DNA of 64,000 nt, from positions 5,181,920 to 5,245,919 of the forward strand of contig NC_033639.1 in NCBI RefSeq assembly GCF_001540865.1. The letters are read 5' to 3'. The position numbers and the translations under genes are program-made. Positions within the stretch are counted from its first letter, which is position 1; every line of letters begins with the position of its first letter. The DNA comes from Ananas comosus. Lineage: Eukaryota; Streptophyta; Magnoliopsida; Poales; Bromeliaceae. A model generated the notes under the pieces. It did no database searches. It worked only from the letters and a program-made list of their open reading frames with translations, and was not told the DNA's origin. This document shows positions 22,789 to 34,155 of the stretch, in pieces.

Positions 22789-24080
22789 TGTCACGCCCCG
22801 GGACCCGGCATAGGCCCGCCCAATGCGTGCCCAGACCCGCCATATGCCAGCATATATAAGGCGTCCACAACAATAGCGATAAATAAAGAAAATATAATAA
22901 ATATCTAGAGATATCAGAGCAAATAACAACTAAGTTCTATCCCCAAGTAGAAGCAGTAAAACTATCAACTAAGATAAAACATAGAGTGAATACATCCAAC
23001 TGTCTCAAAAACAAGTACTACAATATTCAAAATGGTAGTTTCTATGTAGGGTACAAACGCTCTCATTCTCTCCAACTAGAACAAAAAGGGGAAAATGATC
23101 CACTTAGCAAGACCCCTCGCTCGCTAGCTTGAAGCGACACCCTTGCCGCGGTCCCTAGCCTCTCCTGGAGTGGAAGGCTCTAAAAGAAAACATAAAATAG
23201 GGGGCGTGAGAACTATAATTTATAGTTCCTAGTGAGCAATTACTGACCTAAGCAAAATGCACCACTAAGCCCAAAAGCATAAGTAGATAAAAGAACTACT
23301 AGTAAGCTGCGATATGTAAAGCATGTAATGAAATGCTAATCTATAATGCCACAAACATACATGATGTCAACATGGTGTACATCTATTCTATCATGGTCCA
23401 ATATGCCAATACATGACTAGTATGCTCCAACATGGCAAACAAGTATGCTATAATGCAATAAGCACTACTATCAAGTATACTATATGTCCAAATGCCCAAT
23501 AAATTCAACTAATATGAACTGTCTAGTAGTGATTATTACTTATATGACTCCGTGTCGATTTTCATTTCTAATTAAGGACCTACACAAGGTAGTCCGACTT
23601 GTGCCGCCTAAGTGCCCGTGGTAGCTTCAGCATTCCCACTCAAGGAACGAGTCTATCCCTCCAGGCCCCCGTAGGCTTCTCAATACAGCACGAGCGATCA
23701 TAAGTCGCGTAGGCTAACTCCGAAGTACCGGCTTGTAGGGAGCGACCCTCACAAGCATGTGCGAATGAGCACAAATGGCAAGCAAGCATAGTGATCGTCT
23801 CAAGAACCCGATCATCATGTCTCTAACATGGTAATAGTCACTAGCAACCCAACGGTTTAGTTCTATGTCTCAATGTGAGGTTCCAACATTCATTAAGTCT
23901 AATGCCTCTTTATGACATTAGAACATTGCTATAACCAAGCATATTTCAAATTCAAGGCCCCTTTATGGCATTATTTTACTAAGTTCACACATTACTCAAG
24001 CTCAATGTCACTTCATGACATTAGCTCACTAAATCCATACATAGTCTAAGCCTAATATCCCTTCACGATATTAGCTTACT
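22789..24080 (-). mobile_element. Solo LTR in E, 3' part (left half)
   Basis: Begins tgtcacgccccggg on the plus strand inside the pol of E and continues to the insertion point of F. It carries the hairpin at 23206-23236 and the candidate splice acceptor ending at 23180. The other half is 34156-35607. No internal coding region of its own is present, so it is a solo LTR. Confidence 0.88.
24076..24080. repeat. Left target-site duplication of element F (ttact)
   Basis: ttact is repeated exactly at 34151-34155, immediately outside the other LTR. A perfect 5-bp duplication is the signature of one integration event. Confidence 0.95.
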
Positions 24081-26519
24081 TGTTACGCCCCGGGGCCCAA
24101 CGGAAGCCCGCCCGGCACGTGTCCAGACCCGCCATATGTCTAAAACATACAAGGCGTCTACGATAAAGAAATAATTAAAACAATAATACAAGAGATCTAG
24201 CGATATCAGAGCAACGTACTACTAGATTCTACAACAGGAGAGTACAACAAAAGCTAATATCCACTAAATAAAACATAAAGTAGAACAACAAAAATCCGAG
24301 TACAAGTGCTATAAGTGGTACAATGGTGGTCTCTATACATGGTAACAAAACTCTCTCTCACCAAAAGACCCAAAAAGAGAGTAGACCACCTAGGAGCAAA
24401 AGCAAGCTCTGCGCTAACTAGCTATATGACTCCCTTGCTGCGATCCCGTGCCTCCGCCAGTACTGAAGGCTCTGAAAAAGACATCAAATAGAGAGCGTGA
24501 GAACTTTTAAATAATAGTTCCCAGTGGGCAATTACTGACTTCAGTGAAAAGCGCCATTAGGCCCAAAACTAAGCAAGTGAGTAGATAAGTAAAAGCAATA
24601 TGAACGACAAATAAATGAACATGAATACTTGCTACCACATGAAGTCTCTACTAAGCATGAAATTGCATAAGTAAGAAAGCTATTCTATACATGAATAGGC
24701 GGAAATATACAACCAACATGATGTCTATAACGAAATAGTAAAATGTCAATGTTTACTATTCTACTCAATGTCCACATGGCATGTTAACTATTTAAAGTTC
24801 TAATCTCGTAAGACCAACCCGTAGGCTGTCTGGCCTGAAGACCCACCCATAGGCTGTCTGGCCAGTGCCGTATCTAATGGCCCCGTGGTAGTCAACATCC
24901 CCACTCTAGGAATGAGTCTTGCCTACAGCAATCCACTTCGGCGCCCAATCCCGCATGGCGAGTATGTATCGCGATGGCTATCTCCGAAGTGCCGGCTTGT
25001 AGGAAGCGACCCTCACAAGCATGTGCGAATGAGCACAAAGGCAAGTAAACATATAAGTCTGTCTCAAGTCTCAAATCATCATGTCTAAAAGATGAAAATA
25101 TAACATATGTCTCAATGGCCTATCATTATGTCATTGTGTCTAAAACACAGAATATAGTTGATGTCACGATGGCCTATTACTATGTCTCTATGTTGCAGTT
25201 TCACAGTTTGCTAGTTCATGTGCCCCTTCATGACACTTTTGTTGACCAAGTCAAAACATGATAATTATGTTCAAGAATACATAATTCTAATCATTTCCCT
25301 CACACGAGACATGTAATCAACTCGCAAAGATAAACACTTCCACATGCATGCAGTCTACACATATAGCTCTACTATATAGAGTGAAATTTTTATTATACAT
25401 AATACATGCATTTTAAGTGTTATAAAATTCACATAAATCCTATTTAGCATGGATTTGAAATCATTTTGACGTTACGACAAGCATATAACACATAGGGGCC
25501 ATTTTGCCCCGGTCTCATGAAGCCAAACCCACCGAGGTTACCGCAACCCTTCGTTTGCTCCGACGAAGGTGCCCACTAGCCTCCTAGTATCCTAAAAGTA
25601 TCAAAGAGTGAGACCAAAGAAGCAAACGAACAACTAAGGGGTCGATCAAAAGCCAACACAAGAAAAGGGGGAAAACTCACCAAGTGCGAAGGTACTCCTC
25701 TCAATCTCCGAATGGGAGTAAGGGTCCTTCCAATCCAACCTATACAAAGGTTCTAAACCCATCAATTTGGTTCCAAAGCCCCCAAATCGAAAATCTCCAA
25801 ATCTAACCCTAAAATCCAAAATCTAGGATTTCTACCAACATAAAGCATAAAGCTCTAATTTAGAGGAAGGAAATTAACCACTAACCTCTAGGATGTTTCA
25901 AACCAAGCTCAAAGTCCACAAGCTCCCAAGATCTTTCCTCAAGCAAGCTCCAACCACGAGCTCCAAGCTTCTAATGGTGAGAAGAGAGGGAAAGGGAGAT
26001 GTCCAAAGTCCTCCAATGCTTGCTCTCCTTCCTCTCCTTCTTCTTCTCCTTCTTCTTCTCTTTCTAGAGGGTGAGAGAGAGTGTGAGGGAGAGGAATAAG
26101 GGAAAGAAAGAGGGGAGATACTATAAAACCCCCTCACAAGCAACAAAATCCAACAAGCCCCCTCAACTCAACAACTTACGCACTGCCTGGTCTGGGCAGT
26201 TTTTGGGTAGAGGGACCGGTCTCTCCCTCCTAAGGACTAGTCCCTCAGGACCTTCTTGCAGTCACGCGTACGGAAACCAGTCTCCCTGGCCAGGGGACCG
26301 GTTGCATCAGCCGACTGCCGTAACCAAGCTACGAGGGACCGGTCTCTCCTACCAGGGACCGGTCCCCGAGAGCTAAGCTCTTAGGACAAAATTGAAAAAT
26401 CTTGAAACGCGAGCCATGGGTCGGAACACCGTCAACGACCCTCCAGAAAATGTGGAAAGGCTCAGAACCCCAAATCAAACACTCGAACCGCGTAATTTGC
26501 AAAGGTCCAGTGTGTTACA
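24081..26519 (-). mobile_element. 3' LTR of element F
   Basis: On the minus strand it begins TGTAACACACTGGACC at 26519 and ends ggggcgtaaca at 24081. It has ACCGGT boxes at 26210-26378, a pyrimidine-rich leader (26030-26110), a candidate donor at 25885, an acceptor at 24472 (1414-bp interval) and a hairpin at 24497-24528. By eye its middle (about 24351-25233) shows no difference from the 5' LTR, while both sides differ by a few percent. Confidence 0.92.
26210..26378. promoter_or_regulatory. GGGACCGGTCCC-type palindrome array in F 3' LTR
   Basis: At least four exact ACCGGT cores within gggaccggtctc or gggaccggtccc boxes, plus variants (gactagtc, aaccagtct), at 142-310 bp from the LTR start and upstream of the leader. 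The 5' LTR has the same array at 33843-33998 with one or two differences per box. Confidence 0.7.
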
Positions 26520-26540
26520 TTCACCCCTCCTAAAAAGGAG
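26520..26540 (-). other. Polypurine tract of element F
   Basis: The minus strand reads ctcctttttaggaggggtga directly before the LTR, preceded by a gacgaaac word after the pol stop. It primes plus-strand synthesis in LTR elements. Confidence 0.82.
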
Positions 26541-26574
26541 TTTCGTCCGCGAAACTCAAAACCAACCACATATC

Positions 26575-28546
26575 TCAAGACTCCATCTGAAAAAGATGGG
26601 GATAGCGCTCCTGCAAAGCGCTCTTCCAGCTCCCACGTGGCCTCCCGCTCCCCGTGGTTGCTCCAAAGAATCTTCACATACGGAATGTCCCGATTCCGCA
26701 GTTTCCGCACCTCGCGAGCCAAGATCCTCATTGGTTGCTTCTCGAAGCTCAGATCATCTCGCAACTCCACAGGTGTAGCATCCAACACATGAGTCGGGTC
26801 AAAGATGTACTTCCGAAGGATCGATACATGAAAGACATTGTGCACGCCCGATAGGTTCGGTGGTAGAGCAAGTCGATACGCTACCGAACCTACCCGCTCC
26901 AAGATCTCATACGGTCTAATAAACCGGAGGCTCAACTTACCCCGAATCCCAAATCTCTTGATCCCTCTAGTTGGCGAGACCTTCAAGAACACATGGTCTC
27001 CAACTTGGAAATCCAAGTCTCGCCGTCGTCGATCGGCGTAGCTCCTCTGTCTGCTCTGTGCCATCAAAAGTCGCTCCCGAGCAATACGAACCTTGTCCTC
27101 AATTTCTTGGAGCACATCAGGCCCTAGAGCCAATCTCTCGCCCGCTTCACTCTAATGAAGTGGCGATCTACACTTCCGTCCATAAAGTGCTTCAAAGGGC
27201 GCCATCTTGATGCTTACTTGATAACTGATGTTATAAGAAAACTCTGCCATCGGTAGATGCTGCGACCATCCTCCCTGGAAGTCTATCACACATACTCAGA
27301 GCATATCCTCTAAGGTCTAAATGGTGCGCTCCGACTGCCCATCACTCTACGGGTGGAAAGCAGTGCTGAAATCCAATCGAGTGCCTTAGGCGTCCTGCAG
27401 ACTCCTCCAAAAGTGAGACACAAATTGGGTGTCTCGATCAGATACAATCGAAGTAGGCACTCCATGAAGTCGCACAATCTCATCAAGATACACTTGTGCG
27501 AGCTTCTCTCCAGTCCAAGTAGTATGAATAGGTATGAAGTGTGCTGACTTCGTCAACCTTTCCACGATCACATAAATAGCATCATGCCCGGCCTGAGAGC
27601 GAGTCAATCCAGTCACGAAATTCATGGTGATCTTCTCCCACTTCCACACGGGAATAGGCAAACTCTGAAGTTTTTCCGCGGGTAATCGGTACTCAGCTTT
27701 TACTTGTTGGCAAGTTAAACATCTAGCAACAAACTCACCAACATTCTTTTTCATCCCGGGCCACCAATAAAGTAACTTTAAATCTTTGTACATCTTGGTG
27801 CCTCCCGGATGTATAGCATAAGGTGCCCGGTGCGCTTCTTGAAGAATATCTTCTTTAAGTCTCGAATCCGCCGGTACACATAACAGTCCACGAAAACGCA
27901 ACAATCCCTGATCCTCTACAAGGAAATCACCGGTGCAACCATCAACCATTTTGTCTCTAATCTTTTGCAATTCCACATCGGAAACTTGCTTTTCTTTGAT
28001 TCTATCAAATAGTATAGGTTGCACTACCAAAGTCATCAACCTCAAGGGTGTATCAGGTGTCACCACTTCCAACTCTAACCGCTTCATCTGCTCGATCAAC
28101 TGTGGTTGAGTAACAACATGTATCGCTAAGTTTTCTATCGATTTCCGAATTAGCGCATCTGCCACCACGTTAGCCTTGCCCGAGTGGTAAAGAATCGTCA
28201 GATCATAATCCTTGAGTAACTCCAACCATCTGCGCTGCCTCAAGTTCAACTCCTTCCGAGTGAATAAATATTTCAAGCTCTTGTGATCCGTGTATACTTC
28301 ACACCGCTCGCCATATAAATAGTGGCGCCATAACTTCAATGCGAAGACTATGGCCGCCAACTCCAAATCATGTGTAGGATAGTTTCTTTCATATTCCTTC
28401 AATTGGCGAGAAGCATACGCGATCACCTTACTATCTTGCATCAAAACGCAACCAAATCCATTAAATGAAGCATCACTATATACCACATACCCTACTCCAG
28501 CAACCAGCAGGGTTAGGATCGGGGCGGTCGTCAATTTTTGCTTCAA
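26575..28546 (-). pseudogene. Gypsy pol of F: RNase H, integrase, chromodomain-like tail
   Basis: Minus strand. RNase H ([43 protein letters not shown]) leads to the integrase zinc finger ([26 protein letters not shown]) and core. In the core the first catalytic Asp is lost: ITMNFV near 27630 where copies at 21.7 and 57.8 kb have TMDF. VIVDR has also become VIVER. The frame stops near 27386 after WRSLQDA and resumes in other frames through GPY-type and chromodomain-like sequence (VKILWSNHGEREATWELEE) to a stop at 26575. A one-base shift near 26610 garbles the last residues. It is not expected to integrate. Confidence 0.9.
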
Positions 28547-29324
28547 CTCTTGGAAGCTTCTCTCGCACGCATCGTTCCAAATGAACTTGACGCTTTATGC
28601 GTGAGCCTCGTGAGGGGAGTAGACAATTTAGCAAACCCCTCAACAAATCTCCGGTAGTAACCGGCCAATCCAAGAAAGCTCCGTATCTCCGTGACGCTCT
28701 TCAGTCTCGGCCAATCCTTGATAGCCTCAATCTTCTTGGGATTCATGGCTATACCCGATCCCGAAATCAGATGTTCAAGGAAAGCTACCACACGAAGCCA
28801 AAATTCACACTTTTTCAACTTGGCATAAAGCTCCTTTTTTCGAAGTATTTGAAGTACAAGCCTCAAATGTTCCTCGTGATCTGCATCACTTCGGGAATAA
28901 ATCAAGATATTGTCGATGAACACCACGACGAACCTGTCTAAATAAGGCTTGAAAACATGGTTCATTAGATCCATAAAAGCTGTTGGGGCGTTAGTAAGCC
29001 CGAACAGCATAACAGTGAACTCATAATGTCCATACTGTGTTCTAAAAGCTGTCTTCGATACATCCTCAGGTTTGATCTTTAATTGGTGGTATCCCAACTG
29101 CAAGTCTATCTTGGAATACACACTCGATCCTTGAAGCTGATCAAATAAGCCGTCGATCCTCGGCAATGGACACTTACTCTTGGTCGTGACTTTATTAAGC
29201 TCACGATAATCCACACATAGGCGAAGTGATCTGTCCTTCTTCTTGATGAATAAAACTAGCGCTCCCCAAGGCGAGACGCTCGGTCGAATGAAGCTTTTGT
29301 CCAGAAGATCCTGTAGCTGTGCCC
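28543..29324 (-). pseudogene. Gypsy reverse transcriptase of F, catalytic Asp to Asn
   Basis: Minus strand. RT motifs in order: [47 protein letters not shown], then [13 protein letters not shown]. The last should be FIDDILIYS; the second Asp of the polymerase active site is Asn (GAT to AAT, near 28909-28917), which normally abolishes synthesis. The [18 protein letters not shown] connection follows. Frame changes separate it from protease (near 29320) and from RNase H (near 28545). Confidence 0.9.
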
Positions 29325-30260
29325 TCAGCCCTTCAGCTCCGCCGGTGCCATCCTATAGAGCGCCTTTAAGATCGGGGTAGGCCTAGGAACGAAATCCACC
29401 ACAAACTCAATCTCCATATCAGGGGGCATACCCGGTAGCTCAGCTGGAAACACATCCTGAAACTCCCGCACCACCGAGATATCCCCAATTCTAGGGGTGT
29501 CATCATCGCCCCTCACCACAACACTAGCCAAATAGGCTATGCAGCCTCTGCTGATCAGCTGCCTAGCTCGAGACGAGCTGATCGTCATCGCAAATAGCGA
29601 ACTCTGGCATCCTCTAAAAATCACTTCAGTCTGCCCCGGTTCTCTACAAGTAACCGTGCGATTCTTGCAATCGATCGTGGCATGATACTTGGTCAACCAA
29701 TCCATGCCCAAGACCACATCAAAATCCCCCAGCTTGCGCAAAGCTAGCAAGTCCACAGGCATAATCCAATCCCCTACCCGAACAGGGCAACTAAGGCAAA
29801 ACTCTCGAATATGCAGAGTGTGGTCGGGTACTACAACCTGTCCCGGATGTAACAAAGAAACCAACGGGATGGCATGCAACTCGGCAAACAGCCGATCTAT
29901 GAATGAATGTGATGCACCAGTATCAAATAATGCACGAACTCGAATGCCATCAAGTAAAATGATACCTGCAACCACATTCTCGGCTGCTGCCGCCTCTTCG
30001 GTCTGAGTGGCATACATGCGCCTACTCGGGGCCTGTCGAGATCCCTCGCTCTGACGCTGGACGGATGACCGCCCAGGCTGGTACTGTGCCGATGGAGTCC
30101 CCTGGCTAGCGGCTGGTAGAGCCGGTGCCGATGCAGTCGACGGTGCCGGTGATGAACCCCTCGGGCACTCGGTCCAGATGTGGCCCTCCTGGCCACACAG
30201 GTAGCACCTGCCTGCCCGCTGTGGACACTGTGGTGGAAAGTGGGGACCACCACAGATCAC
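29325..30260 (-). pseudogene. Gypsy zinc knuckle and protease of F
   Basis: Minus strand, 311 open codons. It has the CCHC knuckle (CYLCGQEGHIWTEC, residues about 19-32), a Ser/Pro-rich linker, retropepsin with LFDTGASHSFIDRLF (about 114), [11 protein letters not shown], and the protease-RT linker ending [21 protein letters not shown] premature stop just after the last motif, where related copies continue as ELKEL, disconnects it from RT. It is separated from the gag frame upstream by a TAG near 30298. Confidence 0.88.
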
Positions 30261-30296
30261 ACACTGGGGAGGCCGGCGACGATCGGTACCGCCTCG

Positions 30297-31373
30297 CTAA
30301 GCTGTCGAGCCGCGTCCACGCTGCTGGCTCCTAGGGTGCTTCGGCGGCCTCCTAGAGTGCGTCTGACTTGCACCCTCAGCCGTGGGCCTTTTGCCCTTAC
30401 CCTTGTCCATGCCTTCTCGCCGCTCTTGCAAATCCGCCGCGCCGCTCTCCATGATGAGCGCGCGGTTCACCACCACCCTGTAGGTTTGGAGGTTAGAGGA
30501 TTGCACAAACCGGAAGATCGACGGTCGCAATCTACGCTCAAAGATACGGGCCTTGTCCTCGTCGTCCCACACGACGAAAGGCACGCAGTGAAGAAGCCGA
30601 GAAAACTCCCTCTCATACTCGGCTACAATTCTGTCTCCTTGGCGCAAGTTGCGCAAGTCCTGCTCCATCTTCCTCTTGATGCTATCAAGGAAGTAGTGCG
30701 CCAATAGAAGCTCCTTGAACTTCTTCCAAGAAATAGCCGCCAAATCCATGCTGGGGTTCTCCTGAATATCCAACCACCAATGGTAGGCCTCGCCGTCCAA
30801 GTGATGTGTGGCGAGCCAAACTCGATCCCTCTCCTCCACGAAGGTGTCGCGGAAGAGCTTCTCCATGTGCATCAACCACTTCTCCATGATCTAGTGGTCG
30901 ACCTTCTCTCAGTCGAAGACCCGGGGACTGCACCTCCTGAACTCGTTGAGGCGCTCCATCAGTCGGTCCCGCTCCTCTCCAACAGCTGTCGCGGGGAAAG
31001 CCGCCCCCGCTCGAGGCACCTGAGCTGGTGGTGTCGCAATCACCTCCTCCCGTGGCGCTACCGCAGGTGTCGTCCGAGATGCGTCGAGGACGGGGGACGA
31101 CCCCCTGGGTGCAACCACCTCCACAGGCGCGGGTGGTGTAGGAACTTGAGCCTCCCGGGCCTCCGCCTGCTGCAGTAGGAGGTCCTCCAGACGCTTCATC
31201 CACGCCTCCTGTCAGCGCGCTGCCTTCGTCTGCTGTGCCACCATGTCAGTGAGGGCCGCATGCTGGCCTTTCAACTCACGGACCTCACCGGATCCGGAGG
31301 TACCGGAGGTCTCGACCTCCTCCAAGTATGTCGCATTATCCGCTCCGGCAGATTGAGAGCGAGTGATCGGCAT
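30297..31373 (-). pseudogene. Gypsy gag of element F with at least three stops
   Basis: Starts at MPITRSQSAGADNATYLEE on the minus strand (31373). N-terminal helical region rich in Gln and Ala, then Pro/Val-rich linker, then gag core (MEKLFRDTFVEERDRVWLAT, YHWWLDIQ, FKELLLAHYF, VAEYEREFSRLLHC). In-frame stops: TGA near 31214 where copy H (47.98 kb) has CGA Arg, TGA near 30915, and TAG near 30894 in place of the Trp of DHWI. Copy H and the copy at 55.1 kb are close relatives. It would make particles and bind RNA; it is now inactive. Confidence 0.88.
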
Positions 31374-31694
31374 CTCACTACAACATCATAAAAGCGCAAG
31401 TTAGTAACCCACACTATCGAATCCCCGCTCAAGAAGATTATACTCAAATCATGTGAAAGTAAGGAAGTGTTCTTCACTACTAACTCCCGATGTTATATTG
31501 TCGGCCGCCAACGTAACCCTCCGCGAAGTTAGAAGCTATACACTTCGGTTTAACTTCACTTTCTAGAGTTATCAAAGACACCCAATTATGATACTTTCGC
31601 TTACAAATCAAATAGACCTCGTCTCTCATGAGCCTATTTCCTATAGTCCAACCGGCCTAAGGTCTGTTTGGTCCACTAAGATTCAACCGTAGGC

Positions 31695-31706
31695 TCTGAT
31701 ACAAAA
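31695..31706 (-). other. Primer binding site of element F
   Basis: Minus-strand tgtatcagagcc lies within 20 bases of the 5' LTR end at 31713. One mismatch to the initiator Met tRNA complement is seen (tgt for tgg). Confidence 0.8.
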
Positions 31707-31712
31707 ATAATC

Positions 31713-34150
31713 TGTCACGCCGCGGAGCCCAGCGGAAGCCCGCCCGACACGTGTCCAGACCCGCTATATGTCTAAAACATATAAGGCGTCTACGATAAAG
31801 CAATAATTAAAACAATAATACAAGAGATATAGCGATATCAGAGTAAGGTACTACTAGATTCTACAACAGGAGAGTACAACAAAAGCTAATATCCACTAAA
31901 TAAAACATAAAGTAGAACAACAAAAATCCGAGTACAAGTGCTATAAGTGGTACAATGGTGGTCTCTATACATGATAATAAAACTCTCTCTCACCAAAAGA
32001 CCCAAAAAGAGAGTAGACCACCTAGGAGCAAAAGCAAGCTCTGCGCTAACTAGCTATATGACTCCCTTGCTGCGATCCCGTGCCTCCGCCAGTACTGAAG
32101 GCTCTGAAAAAGACATCAAATAGAGAGCGTGAGAACTTTTAAATAATAGTTCCCAGTGGGCAATTACTGACTTCAGTGAAAAGCGCCATTAGGCCCAAAA
32201 CTAAGCAAGTGAGTAGATAAGTAAAAGCAATATGAACGACAAATAAATGAACATGAATACTTGCTACCACATGAAGTCTCTACTAAGCATGAAATTGCAT
32301 AAGTAAGAAAGCTATTCTATACATGAATAGGCGGAAATATACAACCAACATGATGTCTATAACGAAATAGTAAAATGTCAATGTTTACTATTCTACTCAA
32401 TGTCCACATGGCATGTTAACTATTTAAAGTTCTAATCTCGTAAGACCAACCCGTAGGCTGTCTGGCCTGAAGACCCACCCATAGGCTGTCTGGCCAGTGC
32501 CGTATCTAATGGCCCCGTGGTAGTCAACATCCCCACTCTAGGAATGAGTCTTGCCTACAGCAATCCACTTCGGCGCCCAATCCCGCATGGCGAGTATGTA
32601 TCGCGATGGCTATCTCCGAAGTGCCGGCTTGTAGGAAGCGACCCTCACAAGCATGTGCGAATGAGCACAAAGGCAAGTAAACATATAAGTCTGTCTCAAG
32701 TCTCAAATCATCATGTCTAAAAGATGAAAATATAACATATGTCTCAATGGCCTATCATTATGTCATTGTGTCTAAAACACAGAATATAGTTGATGTCACG
32801 ATGGCCTATTACTATGTCTCTATGTTGCAGTTTCACAGTTTGCTAGTTCATGTGCCCCTTCATGATACTTTTGTTGACCAAGTCAAAGCATGATAATTAT
32901 GTTCAAAAATACATAATTCTAATCATTTCCCTCGCACGAGACATGTAATCAACTCGCAAAGATAAACACTTCCACATGCATGCAGTCTACACATATAGCT
33001 CTACTATATAGAGTGAAATTTTTATTATACATAATACATGCATTTTAAGTGTTCTAAAATTCACATAAATCCTATTTAGCATGGATTTGAAATCATTTTG
33101 ACGTTACGACAAGCATATAACACATAGGGCCATTTTGTCCCGGTCTCATGAAGCCAAGACCACCGAGATTACCGCAACCTTTCGTTTGCTCCGACGAAGG
33201 TGCCCACTAGCCTCCTAGTATCCTAGAAGCATCAAAAAGTGAGACCAAAGAAGCAAACAAACAACTAAGGGGTCGATCAAAAGCCAACACAAGAAAAGGG
33301 GGAAAACCCACCAAGTGCGAAGGTACTCCTCTAAATCTCCGAATGGGAGTAAAGGTCCTTCCAATCCAACCTATACAAAGGTTCTAAACCCATCGATTTA
33401 ATTCCAAAGCCCCCAAATCGAAAATCCCCAAATCTAACCTTAAAATCCAAAATCTAGGGTTTCTACCAACATAAAGCATAAAGCTCTAATCTAGAGGAAG
33501 GAAATTAACCACTAACCTCTAGGATGCTTCAAACTAAGCTCAAAGTCCACAAGCTCCCAAGATCTTCCCTCAAGCAAGCTCCAACCATGAGCTCCAAGCT
33601 TCCAATGGTGAGAAGAGACGGAAAGGGAGATGTCCAAAGTCCTCCAATGCTTGCTCTCCTTCCTCTCCTCCTTCTTCTCCTTCTTCTTCTCTTTCTAGAG
33701 GGTGAGAGAGAGTGTGAGGGAGAGGAATGAGGGAAAGAGAGAGGGGAGATACTATAAAACCCCCTCACAAGCAACAAAATCCAACATGACCCCTCAACTC
33801 AACAACTTACGCACTGCTTGGTCTGGGCAGTTTTCGGGCAGAGGGACCAGTCTCTCCCTCCCAGGGACCGGTCCCTCAGGACTTTCCAGCAGCCACCCGT
33901 ACGGGAACCGGTCTCCCTGGCCAGGGGGCCGGTTGCATTAGCCGACTGCCGTAACCAAGCTACGAGGGACCGGTCTCTCCCACCAGGGACCGGTCCCCGA
34001 GAGCTAGGCTCTTAGGACAAAATCGAAAAATCTCAGAACGCGAGCCATGGGTCGGAACACCGTCAACGACCCTCCAGGAAATGTGGAAAGGCTCAAAACT
34101 CCAAATCAAACACTCGAACCTTGCAATTTGCAAAGGTCCAGTGTGTTACA
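31713..34150 (-). mobile_element. 5' LTR of element F
   Basis: 2438 bp. Ends ggcgtgaca on the minus strand at 31713 and begins TGTAACA at 34150. Candidate donor at 33516, acceptor at 32104 and hairpin at 32129-32160 match the 3' LTR. The two LTRs differ most in their first 200 bp on the plus strand and in U3. Confidence 0.92.
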
Positions 34151-34155
34151 TTACT
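34151..34155. repeat. Right target-site duplication of element F (ttact)
   Basis: Exact match to 24076-24080. On its right the interrupted solo LTR resumes. Confidence 0.95.

Larger units (their letters stand above)
24081..34150 (-). mobile_element. Full-length gypsy element F (10,070 bp), TSD ttact
   Basis: A complete structure: 3' LTR 24081-26519, purine tract, pol, protease, gag, primer site, 5' LTR 31713-34150, and a perfect TSD. LTR lengths are 2439 and 2438 bp. It is nested in a solo LTR which is nested in element E, so it is among the youngest insertions here. It is inactive: gag stops, frame changes in pol, an RT catalytic Asp replaced by Asn, and an integrase Asp replaced by Asn. 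Its structure suggests it moved recently or was helped in trans before decaying. Confidence 0.93.

Noticed and set aside
24892..25074. A conserved sense-strand micro-ORF of about 60 codons (with CSFAHACEGR) in several LTRs.
   Set aside because: Differences between copies at 24.9, 46.5 and 60.5 kb are mostly amino-acid changing, and the copy at 45.4 kb leaves the frame. Conservation is at the nucleotide level, so I treat it as a non-coding block.
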